A DNA stretch of 64,000 nucleotides from Sphaerulina vaccinii (GCA_022570795.1 JAKUDP010000010.1:806001-870000); one strand, 5' to 3'. Positions 41,666-53,924 are shown, counted from the first letter of the stretch. Translations and numbers: made by a program. The notes: a model not told the origin generated them from the letters alone.

Positions 41666-42513
41666 TCATTCCTTAATATCCAATACCTCCTTCAACTCCG
41701 CCATCTCAGTATGATCAGACGTATTTCTCTGTCAAGTCAAGTCAGTACATCAATCCACATCATCTCTGTCCAATCTCGGTCACCAGGCTTCTCCGTATCC
41801 AGACAGAGCATCCCTTATCAACAACAACACGTTAGAGAAAGATCAGTACTCACCATCCTCGAACACCACTTGATCTCCCCACCTTCAAACAGGAACTCTC
41901 CTCCATTCTGCGCACTCGGACCAGCAGACAACGGATGTCCACTCGTCAAACCATTCCACATACTATCCACGACATTCTTCATGAAACTCTTCTGGTGGTA
42001 GGACGGGGTCTTTGGTGCGGGTTTTAAGCTGGAGATCATGCCAAGCTGCTTGTGGATGGCGACTGAAGGATCTGTGTAGATTGTGAAAGGACATCCGGTA
42101 CGTTTCGCGTAATCCGATATGAGAATGTGGCCGCCGTCTCCAATTATCGTTAGAGTTGTGGGTTTTGGTGCGGCAGACAGGACGCTTGGAGGTAGATCGC
42201 GGGTGAGGGCTGAGACGTATTGTTCGCAGGACTGGGAGACGTCAGTCCAACAAATCCAGATCTAGGCTGTAGTTTTGTGCTTGATCGCAGAGCGCTGATA
42301 ACGCCACTAAGATCTCAAGGAAGCACTTACGCCACAGAAAAAGTGCCTTATGAAAATGATGAGTTGTTGTTCATTCGTAGGCTTCCCTTCCCATAGTGAT
42401 TTCAATGCAATCTCTGTCCCATCTTTGTCTTTGATCATAACCTCGCCGGCTTGCTTCAGTGCTGTTTTGGTCGGCAGTTCGCGCCTCTTATCTTCTGCGA
42501 TTGACGCGCCCAT
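41666..42513 (-). CDS. PRXL2/AAED1-like thioredoxin-fold protein (AhpC/TSA-like)
   Basis: A peroxiredoxin-like protein of the PRXL2 (FAM213/AAED1) group, probably a thiol antioxidant or disulfide-handling protein. Three exons (42331-42513, 41854-42231, 41666-41728) with introns of 99 and 125 nt give 207 aa. The first intron splits a CxxC motif: exon 1 ends IFIRHFFCG and exon 2 starts SCEQYV, producing RHFFCGSCEQYV with Cys60 and Cys63, the family's redox centre. Next come LTIIGDGGHILISDYAKRTG and FTIYTDPSVAIHKQLGM, the usual thioredoxin-like strands. The last exon encodes RNTSDHTEMAELKEVL, a typical family ending. Biochemical activity is inferred from the motif only. Confidence 0.86.
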
Positions 42514-43033
42514 GGCTTCTTGTTTGCGGTTATTTCGTCGGATCAGTAGGTCTTCTCGTGTTCCTCGGTGGTACGATGGCGCAAAATGTGAAGAAAAGGT
42601 TGAGGCGAGAAGTAGGCTGTCTATATGCTATATCTTCTCTCGGAAGTTCCGTATGCCGAGCAGCCCTTGATGTGATATGTACTAGCCTAGCCCAGAACGA
42701 GGTTGTGCTTTGTCTCTTCACACCACCTCCGACCACCTCGGATTGCGAATGTTGTATGAAGATCTTGCTGCTCCTGAAACTTGACGCAGAGGGAAGTGTA
42801 GCTTAGCTGGAGGAAAGTCCGAGGTTGCGAAGATCAGATACTGTACTGTAAGCTGCACACTGTTGGTGGAGAAGCAGTTCATCTTGATCGGGGCCTTTCG
42901 GGAGTGAGGTGGTCAACTTCATCACGCGGCAACAGTGAACCACCACCATTCGTCACACCTTGAGACACCCTACCTATACCCCTCGCGAACCACCCTCAGA
43001 GCCTCACACCACAGACAGAGGCTAGCGAGGGCG
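42514..43033. other. Divergent promoter region, PRXL2-like gene / mS38
   Basis: 520 bases between divergent genes. No further feature recognised. Confidence 0.55.
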
Positions 43034-44257
43034 ATGTTCTCGAAATCACTCGCCCGAGCTGCCAATCGCTCATGCGCCCAAGCAGCAGCAGGGACGAGCA
43101 CATCTACAACGAGCGCAGCAGCATGCTTTACCGCACGCCGAAATCACCACCAGCGCCGACACTCCAGCAGTAAGGCTTCATCATGCCCGCCAGGGCACGC
43201 TGCGAATGATGGAAAGGCTGCAGCGGAGGAGAAGGCGGCCATTGCAGAACCAACAGCGCAGCCCGAACAGCAGCAGCGAGGAGCAAAGAAAGTCACGCGT
43301 ACGAAGCGCTCAAGGCCTGCTGCAGTGCCCGATAAGCAGGAAGACCAGTTTGCAGGCCTTCCAGCTGTACCGGGCATGCACATGTCCAATTCAGGTGAGT
43401 CTTATCTCAGATCAAATGAGTTGGGTGAATGCTAATATATGGTAGACTTCGGCATGTCTTCCTTCTTCTCCCTCCACAGACCACTTTCGTTAGCAACGAC
43501 AATACCGCCTCCTTCTACTCCTGGTACTTTCGACAGCATATTCGTCTCCCAGAAACAGCGAGATCCGTGGGAGAATGGCAACTCTGCAGAGCGTAGACCC
43601 GAAGACGTAGTCTATACCCTCAACAATCTCTTCGAAGGTATCAGCTCAGGGCAACAAACAGAAGAAGACGGAGTGCGATGGGAAGTCGTTCAAGAGCAGC
43701 AAGAGGGAGGAGTGAAGCATCTGGACGGAGCACCTGCGCGGATAAGGACTCTAGATGAAATGGTTGCGCAACTCAGACCTTTCGAAGCGCCTCCACCACC
43801 TCAGCCATTCCCCGAATCACAGCCGGCGAAGTCTGCAGCTGTGACAGAAAAGAAGCAGAAAGCATCCTCGAAACCAAAACAGACACGTTACGCTACTACA
43901 ATGCTCATCACAGAGTCGACAAGCGAAACTGGACAAACGACATACACTGCCTCGACCTCGCCGTTTGTCCGTATCCCAGAAGGCCAAGACGCCGCGATTG
44001 AGGAGCCAAGGACACAGTCTACTTCGCTCAGAGAGCGCAGAGATCGTAACGAGCGAGCTTTCTTCCTCCGACAGCAAGAGAAGAGAGTGGCATCGCCAAG
44101 GAAGGCATTCATCAGGAATGCGCCAAGTGCGGCGAGACTCAACCGTATGCTGCTCATCTCAGTGAAGAGGCAGAGAAAGCTGAAGATGAAAAAGCACAAG
44201 TATAAGAAGTTGATGAAGCGGACAAGAAACTTGAGAAGGAGACAGGATCGTGCTTAG
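43034..44257 (+). CDS. cox24: Mitochondrial small-subunit ribosomal protein mS38 (Cox24/AURKAIP1 family)
   Basis: A mitochondrial ribosomal protein needed for mitochondrial translation (yeast Cox24 mutants lose COX1 processing and translation). Two exons (43034-43394 and 43446-44257; 51-nt intron with GTGAGT donor and TGCTAAT branch) give 390 aa. The N-terminus (MFSKSLARAANRSC..., rich in Arg, Ser and Ala) is a mitochondrial targeting sequence. The middle is variable and Gln/Pro-rich. The last ~36 residues are the diagnostic basic domain: MLLISVKRQRKLKMKKHKYK followed by KLMKRTRNLRRRQDR. That tail is unmistakable; the rest is poorly conserved in all fungi. Confidence 0.9.
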
Positions 44258-45285
44258 TTGGATACATTGCTGGCCATGGGTTCAGCGAAGAGAGACATTG
44301 TGGTTTGCTTTGTGCATAGCTCGGCGTTTCTGGCATGAGGACTGACAGTCCTTTTAACCTGGCGCTCTGGGTAGCTGGGTAGACAGGAAGCCGATTTGAC
44401 GTGGTAGCATCATACAATCAACACACAACTTACAGATGGCATGTCTGCGCATCGCATCAGACCAGAAATGCCTAATAACGTGGATTGGGGTGCGAATGCT
44501 GCAAGTCTAACCTTTGGCCAGTGTCCAAACATACATCTGTCGGCCAAGTAATAAGTCAGCGAAATGGCAAGGTCAGAACGTCAAGCAAAACTATCGCCCT
44601 CTTGAAACACACTGAGGCCGGATCATGGACCTGGTGCTTATGTATAATTACAATTCTTCAGTAAACATCAGCTTTGCTGTAGGTATCCCACTAGACCAAG
44701 GTGGCCACACATAAAACTTCCGGACGACTGGAAGAATCTAATCGCAGAGAGAAAATCCCCAACGCTGTACTGCCTCTGAAAGTCCGAAAGAACTCATCTT
44801 CGCCAGGTCTGCGGGGTATGAGCAAAGTAGCTCAGCCAACACTAAGAACACTGCCCGATGACCAGTCTATCTCTGAAAGAGTCGATCCAATCTTTCTGCG
44901 ACAGGTATCCGATTTTTGAGCGGAGTAGCTATGAGAAATGCAGAGAAGAACGCCTAAGAACGAACCACTTCGTCTCTGGAACTACCGTAGAGCCTTTTGC
45001 GAGCCATGGCTGCGATCTCATGGGCCCAGTGGCTGAAAGAACCATACGCTGAATGTCTACAAGATCGTGAGAAAGTGGAATTATCCAATGCCACGAGGAC
45101 CCGGCAATTGGATTTTAGTGTTTTGCGGCATAGACACTATGCAGAAGGCATTAGGCCAAGCTTCTTGTTGTCTTGTTGACTTCGAAATGAAAGATCATTG
45201 CTTGGACATTGCAGTACTCTAGTGAATGTCAGAGGAAGTCTCATTCTCCTGCATAGTCGTTGAGCAGAAGGAAGAAGGAGAGGCA
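44258..45285. other. Gene-poor region
   Basis: About 1 kb without a recognised gene. Near 44983 (CTACCGTAGAGCC) and 45153-45185 (CTTCTTGTTG...TTGTTGAC) are short strings resembling parts of the repeat pair at 45286-45557, possibly decayed copies. Confidence 0.45.
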
Positions 45286-45391
45286 GGAGTTCAGCCTTCT
45301 TATTGTGCTGTCGACTGAGCATACATGGCACCTAGCGGTTGTCTACAGATGTCTTAGGCTACTGCGTAGCTACTGTATAGCCGTTTCTTGG
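45286..45391 (+). repeat. Structured repeat family 2, copy 1
   Basis: The first of a direct pair about 169 bp apart. The best-conserved ~60 bp run from GGCACCTAGCGG (45328) through GTCTACAGATGTCTTAGGCT and ACTGCGTAGCTACTGTATAG. It contains the palindrome GTAGCTAC. Confidence 0.75.
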
Positions 45392-45454
45392 TGTCCTGTT
45401 TATCGATAAGTATGGCACTGCATGAATGTTAGAAGGACTGACAGAAAGTCGAGC

Positions 45455-45557
45455 CAGACTGGCCTTCTCGTTTTCTTGTTGACTGAGAGGTTTGGCACCT
45501 TAGCGAATGTCTACAGATGTCTTGGGCTACTGCGTAGCTACTGTAGAGCCGTTGCTG
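45455..45557 (+). repeat. Structured repeat family 2, copy 2
   Basis: The second copy, roughly 88% identical over the core (GGCACCTTAGCG at 45494 to GCCGTTGCTGG). It contains nested inverted repeats: CTACAG...CTGTAG around GGCTAC...GTAGaGCC, so a transcript could fold into a stem-loop. Confidence 0.75.
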
Positions 45558-45942
45558 GAAAACTGGTGTTGCCTGCCATGTGGCTGGCGTTGCGTATGTT
45601 CGGGTCAGCTCTTGTAGCTGCTACTTGACAAGATCTGCTTGGCTCGAGACATACGAGTTGACGAACTCAGCAAGTATCACATGTGCCAGTGGCCAGCCTC
45701 GATGCAGACATAAGATGTTGTTCTTGACGACGCGCAAGTCGTCTGTGTGGCAGTTGGTCAGACTGGCGCCTGTGAGACGCTAGTGTCTTGGCAAAGTCGA
45801 AAATCTTCTCGCACGAGCATTACACTCTGGAACCACGAGCATGAAGCTTCTATAAGCAAATATATCCATTGCGAGTCATAGCTACTGCTCTCCGGCTTGA
45901 GTTGATCGTTCAATTTCGAGCTCAAGACACCTATCTCGCCAC

Positions 45943-46468
45943 ATGACATCCTTGGCCTCATTCTTGAAGTTACATATACGATGGAACCTGACTCGAGATC
46001 TTAAAGCTGTTGTGGCCGAGTATGTCTCATCTGCATCATACAAGACTTGAATCTAACGTAATTCAGGTGGTCCAAGGCGGTAGATTTAAGCCAAGCCGCG
46101 AGGCTAACGCTCTACTGGAGAGATCCGCGCGAGTTCGTGAGTGGATATTGGAAGAATGTCCAAGAAAATCTACTAACTTCTCTCAAGGAACCTCGTCGAC
46201 AGCATATTGTTTTGCAGTTTTGCACTACATTCGAAGGTGGGAGATGTAAGTCACGCCTGCTTGCACAGCGTTTCCTCTTTTGTGGACAGTGAAAAGAGTT
46301 GGGTACCCCTCCAACTTAAAGAGAGAAATATACACATTTCACTCATTTCTACGACCACACTTCACATTGGTGCGTGTATAGATCCTTTTTGACATTTGCA
46401 GAATCATCGTGTCGTGGAGAACGTGCCAGCCTATGCTTGATTCTATGCGATCGCTGTGCATCTTGTGA
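45943..46468 (+). CDS. Candidate small intron-dense gene, unknown protein
   Basis: Not recognised as any family. ATG 45943 opens MTSLASFLKLHIRWNL and continues across an intron with excellent signals (46020-46066: GTATGT donor, TCTAACG branch, TTCAG acceptor) into WSKAVDLSQAARLTLYWRD. A second intron (46137-46187) has GTGAGT, a perfect TACTAAC and CAAG, and joins EF to EPRRQHIVLQFCTTFEGGR. The 3' end is uncertain: a 44-nt intron (46246-46289) would continue into KRVGYPSNLKREIYTFHSF, with one more splice leading to the stop at 46468; without it the frame stops at 46292. The first two introns make a real or recently real gene likely. The gene's exact extent is a guess. Confidence 0.45.
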
Positions 46469-47172
46469 CGAAAATTGTAATGTTGATATTGGATTCTGGC
46501 TTCTGATCCCCACTTTACACTCACAGCTCAGCCTCAGCCGCCAGTTGCATAGAAGACGACTGCGGTCAGGCAAAGTGGTTCGCATCGTGGCCTGAACGAG
46601 CAAGGCATGATTGCATCTTAAGTAAATGCGCTACATTTCGGACATGACAGTTAAATGATTGGTGGTTTTCTCTTCAGGAACAGCCACGATCTGCGAGTCT
46701 ACAGGACTGTAGCAAGGACTCTACTCCGGTGTACTACAGATTGAGGCCGCCAACCATATTGATATCTGTACATAGCCTCTACAGTGCCTCTGACTTCGCC
46801 TCGATATGGCGCCCGCATCGCACCGCGATTCGCTTTGTGTAGACGGCTTGTTCAATGCATATCATCTGCGATATGGTCAACATCATTATGCCCTCTCGTT
46901 ACTGTTACTCTGTCACATCCCTGATGCTTCGATTCTGCTGGCTCTCGTGTTGTATATTCGTTGAGTGAAGACGACAAGTAAGAAAGGAAGGCACCATCGA
47001 CCAACTTCACTTCACTTCGCACCTCACCTCACCTCACCTCGCAGTCATCCTCAGCATGAGACCAACTTACTCCTCATCGACCTTTGAAGTGTTGCGGGAC
47101 GGCTGAACAGAATATACCGTATCGCATCTTGCAAGTACGCAACAACCTTGACTCTTCAACCTTGCACCAGCC
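46469..47172. other. Promoter region of the C2H2 gene
   Basis: About 700 bases without a recognised gene. It contains an ACCTC pentamer repeat (four copies) at 47021-47040. Confidence 0.55.
47021..47040 (+). repeat. ACCTC pentamer repeat
   Basis: Four perfect tandem copies in the pyrimidine-rich leader upstream of the zinc-finger gene, preceded by two CTTCA copies. Confidence 0.75.
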
Positions 47173-49517
47173 ATGGCGCGCAAGAAGCTCATAGCGACAG
47201 CTGACATTGCCGCCATCTATCAGGCCTTCCCATCGACCCAACACACCGCTAGGCAAGACAGCTTGTTGACTTCTGGAGAACCTCTGCTGGGCGTGTCACC
47301 GGCTCTTCAGTTCACGCCCACTCATATCGACACGCGCCTCCTGACTGAGGAGTCCGCCAGAGTCGAGCGGGCTCAGCACTACCTTGACTTCAACGCATCG
47401 TTCATTCGCGGAGAAACCCATCTCGCGGAATTCTCTCGCACGACAATCCACGTCTCGAGCAGTATGACTGCGGCCATTGTCGTTCCTAGTATAGACCTTC
47501 GCCCGAGTCTGTCGCACGCCGACCATCTGCAGCGACAAGCCGATCTCCAGTACGCGCCATTTCGTGGTGAGTCCGTATCGATGAATAGACAGATGCCCAA
47601 GCATTGCATATGATGAGAAGAGGAGAAGAAGGAAGCCTAACGTGTCCCACAGCCATGTCCAATCACGATCGGTCTCGGCGACGGCCGATCAGCCACGAGA
47701 CCTCGAATTCGAGCCACCATCTTCAGGCCACAACATCGTCGCATATCAGTTTCCATCGTGAGTCACATGAATAAGCGGCGGTAAGCTGCCTGTTGCGCCC
47801 AGCACTACTAATACAAGTTGCCAGCAGCATCACGCGTCATCACGAGTTCCGCGCCAACCCAACCAGCGAATCTTGGGCTCAGGACTGCTAGTGCTCCGCC
47901 TCACACGGACGTTACGGAAGCGACTAGCGGGAATTTCAGGTTGCCTCAGGAAAACAACTTCGAGAAGTGGTCAGGCGTAGCATTCGACTTACACAATTCG
48001 ACTTCTTCGCTCTGGGAACAGGGAAACTTGCAGCAGCTCGGATCTGTGAGCGTCAACGGCTTTCATAACAACTTGCATCAGACTTTTTTGCCACAGAACA
48101 CCGACGCGCGGAACCGTCAGGAACCTCCGCTCCTCACTTTTTCACAGCCTCAGGCCGCGTCGACGTCGCCACTGCCAGGTTCCAACCATAATAATCACTA
48201 TTATAATATACCGAATAGTTCCAAATATCTGAATCCTCAGATGTCTCCATACATGGCCGATACGATGGTGGACAACATAGAAGAAAACATGCAGACACCT
48301 GTGTCGCCGGTCAGCGCGACGCACAATTCGCCACACGACACGACGATGGGTGATCAACAGCAGCAGCCGAGTGCACGTAAACGATCGCATTCGGTTATGT
48401 CGCAACAGCATGATCAAACTGGGGCGACCACAGAACATAGTCGAGCGCCTTCAATACATTCACAAACTGGCGCCGCAGAAGAATTCTCACCACGAGGGTC
48501 AAGGGCCTTCAAGCGAGGAGATCCCCCTCAAAATGAACACGGAAAGTACATTTGCGATTTCGCCGAAAGTTGTTGGGGAACGACATTTGATAGGAAGTGC
48601 GAATGGAGGTGAGTTTCGCAACTTACTTATGCTGTTTTGTTCTTGCTTTAAGCTGACGTATCACTAGTAAACACATGGACAAGCACGATCGGCCATATCG
48701 ATGTCAACACGCTGGTTGTGCTAAGCTTCAAGGATTCACATATAGTGGAGGACTGTTACGACACGAGCGAGAAGTGCATGGCAAGCACGGAGGGCCAAAG
48801 TCCCAACTGATGTGCCCATTCACGGACTGCAAACGACACACTGGCAAAGGTTTCACGCGCAAAGAGAATCTCAACGAGCACCTTCGACGCGTACATCAAG
48901 GCAGAGAAACTACTTCGCAGCAGGATCCCATGCTCGACCAGAATGGCGAGGTCGTTCCCGGACCAGACGATGGCGACACACAAATGAGCCATATGACTGC
49001 AGCTGCTGGCGAGGAACTGTCGCAGCTCGAACCGAAACTGAAGAGAAAGCGGTCAATGCCACCTCAGTCTCAGGATGAATACGGGGCACCACATCTTCCG
49101 GAGACTCCCGAAGAACAGATCGCACGACTGAGCGCAGAGAACGCGCTTCAAGCTGATCGCATCCGACAATTGGAGGCATCGGCAGCAATGACTGCCGAGA
49201 AGATGCAGCGACTGGAGGAGACCTTGACACTTTGGGCACAGCAGACTGGCCAGGCTCAGGTCCAGCACGAGCAACAGCCGCAAGAGTCCGTTCAGCAACA
49301 AGAAGAACATCAGGGCTATGTTCAGCAACCAACGTTCGAGGAACAGCTTGCTGAGCAGGCCGGGCAACAGCACGTCGAGCCACAATATGCAGAACAGCCG
49401 CTTCCAGAGCAGCAGTATGCGGACCCAAAGCTCGCAGAACCACAGCAACAATATACCCAGCAGAGTTCGACGGAAGCAGACGTCAAGGCCGCACTTCAAC
49501 AAGCACAGGAGACGTAG
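47173..49517 (+). CDS. C2H2 zinc-finger protein with Gln-rich C-terminus, probable transcription factor
   Basis: Four exons (47173-47566, 47653-47757, 47825-48608, 48668-49517) join in frame to 710 aa. The N-terminal 420 residues are disordered and Ser/Thr/Asn/Gln-rich. Three zinc fingers lie at about 411-505: the first (YICDFAESCW...CEWSKHMDKH) is completed only by splicing out intron 3 (48609-48667); the second is CQHAGC...LLRHEREVH; the third is CPFTDCKRHTGKGF...LNEHLRRVH. The linker DRPYRC is of normal type. A coiled coil (EEQIARLSAENALQADRIRQ) leads to a Gln/Glu/Pro-rich tail with imperfect AEPQ/AEQ repeats, a typical activation domain. Intron 2 ends in a CCAGCAG tandem acceptor. Target genes are unknown. 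Confidence 0.83.
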
Positions 49518-50758
49518 GAGTCTCCTAATCCTGGCAAAGGGAGCAAAGGCGCGGAGTGCTGAGGGTGCAAATTGGCCTGATACTACTTCACCCAAGCTCT
49601 GAAACAGCTGAAAGGTCACCAGCCCTGAGACCTGTCACGGCTGCTCAATTTGACCAGCATGCATTGTCAGCAGGAAGGACGGCACTGCGAATACCTGGAG
49701 AGTTTGCTCTCGATGTGTCGGTCAGATCCTGACCTTTGCGAAGGCACTTCGTGCGCAGAACGCTATGTATTGATTTGGCAGAGAAGGGGAAGAATGTACA
49801 CCAGCATTGGCGGATGGGCAGTGTGCCCTGGTTCGAACGTCGTTGCTGCCTGGTGAGGCGCAGCGCAGCTCATTGTATTACTTGTTTTGCGTTCGCAGCT
49901 CACAATACCCAAGATCGATTAGCTATCAGCTAGAATGTACTTATAAAACAGCATTCACATAAGACTGGTTCACGGCGGACGGTCAGAAAGTGTCTCTTCA
50001 CCGTGGCCCAGAAGTGTATCCGGTTGTGAGCGAGCAGGGAACGGCATGAGGTGAGGTCAACGATTCCCATTGCCTCAGGCATGTGAAATGTGACAATGTG
50101 AAGAGTGGAAGTGCCCGGCTCGTGCTCAAATGGATCAATGAGTCCAATCGTGTGACCACGCCTCAGTAGGTCATCTATGGACGGAGTCCTCCCAGTGTGG
50201 GCATGGCGATGTGATCCACCGCTCTGTCTGAACACATGGCTCGCTGATGTTGAGAACAGAGAGATGCATAAGTTGATGCCTGAGTTTTGGTTCTAGGATA
50301 ATGACCGCCGTCTCAAATGTGCCAGCAGTTCTGTGCTTGCTCATCCCTGCCAAAATGAATATGGCGGCGATCATCACGACCATGTCGCGTCAACACCTGA
50401 TCGTACGAAGCCGCAGCTTTCTTCATGGTCGGAAAGTGTCTTCTGCTGTTCTATCCTCACATCGACATTGGCATAGAGACATCGCCACGTTTGCGCACGG
50501 CTGCCAGCGGACTCCAGGCAATGGCATGGGCTGCCCAAGGTAAAGCGGCGATGAGCAGGCTATCGGTACAAGATGTGTGCTGCACGATGTTGGTAGGCAG
50601 TGCTGTTTGAGCTCGTTCGAGATGTTGTTGCGAGCACCAGAAGGCAGGCGTACCCTAATGGTGCCTTCCTCAAGTGGTCGAGGTAATTCCGAACAGGAAC
50701 CCACAAATCTTTACATCTTCGCTACAGACTTATTCTCGCAACCACACGATTCCCAGCG
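49518..50758. other. Intergenic region upstream of spo22
   Basis: About 1.24 kb without a recognised gene, RNA or repeat. Confidence 0.55.
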
Positions 50759-53721
50759 ATGGCAAAGACCGACAAACGCGTGCAGGCCGTTATTGATTTT
50801 GCACAGCAGGCGTTGAAGCATCTACGAGAACGAACCGAAATCCCACCCAAGCTTGCCCATGACATCGAGGGCCACATCAGACAGTCATTATCAAGCTTGA
50901 GCGCTCCATCGATCGCCAGTCGAGCGAAGGAAATTGACGCCTATGGAACCGACATCTGGAATGCTGCCGCTGATGTTCTGCACGAGAACAACGAGCCGCG
51001 TGATCCACGGCTGAGGACACCAAATACAGCATCCCCGGGCGTGCTATCTCGCATATTTGCGCTTCTGCTGCTCGATGCATCTCACCACATCTCTCCACGC
51101 CGAGCAAAGGACCCTGGTCAGAAGGTGCGATTATTCAAAGTCTCGAATCGGACGGCAAGACTATGTCTAGAAAGAAGTCAGCTCGATTTGTCCATGACCG
51201 CACTCGAGGTTGGATCAAAACACCTCTCGCCGCCAGCAGAAGCAGCCCTTCTCGTACAGTTCAGCAGCACTCAGGAACTGCAGATGAGCGATCATGAAGT
51301 CGCCATGAAGTCGCTGGAACGTGAATACTACCTGCTTCGTGTCCTTCACGCGTGGAGATCAGAACGTCAAGATCTCGCAGATCACTTCTTTCATTCGTGG
51401 ACAAAGGTCGATATATCTGACTCTGACGCGAAAACCGATGCATTGGCCAAGGCTGCAGATCTCTTCTATGAGTTTGCGCGACATCTGACAAAGACAGATG
51501 ATGCCGCAGCCGCAGCCAAGTGGTATGATCGTGCTCTGGCCGCTCTCTGGGCCGGTGACGTCGAGCTGGTTGGACGTGATAGTAGTGAGCTGCTAATGAG
51601 CATAGCCGTTGCATATGGTATGCTCCTCAAGCGCAGCACTATCTGGACAGCGCTGACAGACGATAGTCGAGGAACTGCTGAAGACCGGACAAACCGGATC
51701 TTATTCTCGTGCCCAGGAGGTCATTGCCCAGCTCGAGAACAGCAATGGCCTCAGTAACCGTCTGGCCTTACCGGTGCTCAAGCTTCGCGTCCTCGTAAAC
51801 GTGAAGCAAGTCGACCCCCAAGAGCTTCACAAAGCTTTACTTGGCATTGCACGGCTGTGTGTATTGACGGAGGAGAACTTCAAGATGTATGTCTCGGAAC
51901 GTGCAACGCTGGGCACATACTGACTACTGCAGGGTTATGCAGACTATTCGCAAAGTACATGAGCTACAGCCGAACGTGGCTATTGCCGCCCTGCAATATT
52001 TTATTGTGGAACGAATTTTGCCAGAAGTGTCAAACTTGCAGGGCGCCAGCGATCAAGTCAACGTATGGCTCGAAAAGGCCAGCATAACGTTCACACTCTA
52101 TGCGACGAACCGCATAATCGCAGCTGGAGAGAACCATGTGGACGGACTTCTCCCACTATTTGACAAGCTCAAGAAGCACCCGGGTGTCCATTTCACGGCC
52201 AAGGCCACACACGCGGCACAGACTCTCATATGGAAGGCCACATCTGTGCCAGATAGCACTGTCGCCCAGCAATGCTGTTTACTTCTTCAACACCCTCTTT
52301 TCGAGAATGCAGGCTATATCAACAAGGGCCGAATTGGCCGCAAGTTGATGCGTGCTGCACTGGATGCCAATGATTTCGCCGATGCGCGAAGACTGTTTCT
52401 GGAAATGCCTGCAGAGGTACAGAACGAACCTGCCACACGGTACTTGGCGTTCCAGCTGGCGCTGCGTGAAGGCAACCAGGACTTAGCGGAAGAAAATCTG
52501 CGTGTGGTGCTCAAGGGCTCCGGTGCTGACCCTATGTACCTGTACGCATGCGTGCTTGATGCACAACAACACCCGAACATGAAGCAGATGGCTGTCATTG
52601 CCTTGAAAGCGGTTCTACACCAGAGACCGCCAGGCATGCAGCTCGGTGCGCTCCTGCGTTGTATGGCGAGGCTGCTGATTGTCGAAGCCAACAACTCTGA
52701 GATTAATGCAAATGTCATTGCAGGTGAGATTGCCGCTGTATTCGAAATGGCAGCCAGCAGCATGAAGGAACTGCGCAAGTGCCCTCCCGAACAATGGCGT
52801 GCGGAAGTACTGTGGTGGAGCAAGAACGCATACAATCTGGCTATCCAGCTTTGCTCTACCATCGATCCGCAACAACTGCTTCGAATACTCTCAGCATGCA
52901 CAGAATTCTTAGCGGAATGTCCCGATGATGCAGGATACATGGATGCGCACGATCTCCTGTCTCGCAGATCATTGTGCTTGTTCTTGTCCACCACTTCATT
53001 GATCGTCCTTGGACGGTCAACTACTCAGGATGCCGAGCTTGCAAAGGAGTATTACAAGCAAGCATGGCGGGACATCACCTTATTCACAGCCCTGCAGCAG
53101 ACTATGCAAAGCGGCAATGATGCCAACAGCGCTCGCGCTTTCACGATGGTCAAATTCGAGCTGGAATGCATTCTTCGACTTGAGCAGTGGAATCGCCTCG
53201 AAAGTGTCTTGCAGACTTGCCTCGAACTTCGAACCGCCGGTCGATGGGACACGCTTGCTGACTTGATCATCGTCATTTCCGAACATCTCGACGCTGATGA
53301 GCAAACGGCTCATACGTCTTTGATAACGCAGGTTTTGCAAAAGATAATCAACGACAGCTGGAAGAAGGAGAAGGACATCGTCAAGGTCTCGCGATGGCTT
53401 CGCTTTGCCTTCATGCTGTGTCTTCACCACGAAGAGGGCAGCTTCGCCCGGAAGCTTCTTGACCAGGCTTCTCGCATGGCACAACATGGGCAAGCGGGCA
53501 AGCATGATGCATATCCCGAAGCAGAGCTACAGTGGCTTGCCACGACCGGCGTCAACCATGCCATCGATCTCATCACGAACGAGAAGATGGATCATATAAA
53601 GGCATGGCTAGATGCTTCAGTGGAAGTCGTACGATGGACACAGGACAATGGGGCCATGCACGCCATACTTACCGAGAAACGCGAGGCCATCATGCAACGT
53701 ATTGAAAACGTCGAGGAATAA
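50759..53721 (+). CDS. spo22: Meiosis-specific TPR protein Spo22/Zip4
   Basis: A scaffold of the ZMM group that promotes class I crossovers and synaptonemal-complex assembly in meiosis. Three exons (50759-51617, 51667-51886, 51933-53721) with very short introns of 49 and 46 nt give 955 aa, near yeast Zip4 (975). The protein is almost all helical, with degenerate TPR-like units: LLRVLHAWRSERQDLADHFF, AAAKWYDRALAALWAGDVEL, LPVLKLRVLVNVKQVDPQEL and RRLFLEMPAEVQNEPATRYL. The small middle exon must be spliced in to connect VAYVEELLKTGQTGSYSRAQ with NFKMVMQTIRKVHEL. Sequence conservation in this family is low; identification rests on length, repeat character and the N-terminal pattern. Confidence 0.85.
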
Positions 53722-53924
53722 GGATCACAGCCTGTAGCTGCATGTCATTTTCCGGAATTTGTGCAAAAGGCACTCAAGACTTGTTGTCTGGTTTGGTTTG
53801 GCAGTGTGCAATGTCAGTACAATCTGCATAGCTAGTGAATCACTATAAGATTTCTATCACCATGCTGCTGGACTCGCAACGCGATCCTGTCAACAAGGCT
53901 GATCAGAGAACCTCGCTGTTCGAG

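Noticed and set aside
46010..46150. tRNA-like strings (GTGGCCGAG, AGACTTGAATCT, GAGTTCG)
   Set aside because: No acceptor-stem pairing and no complementary T stem. The same stretch is better explained as exons and an intron with perfect splice signals.
49828..49842. B-box-like GGTTCGAACG
   Set aside because: The flanking bases do not form a T stem and no A-box precedes it.
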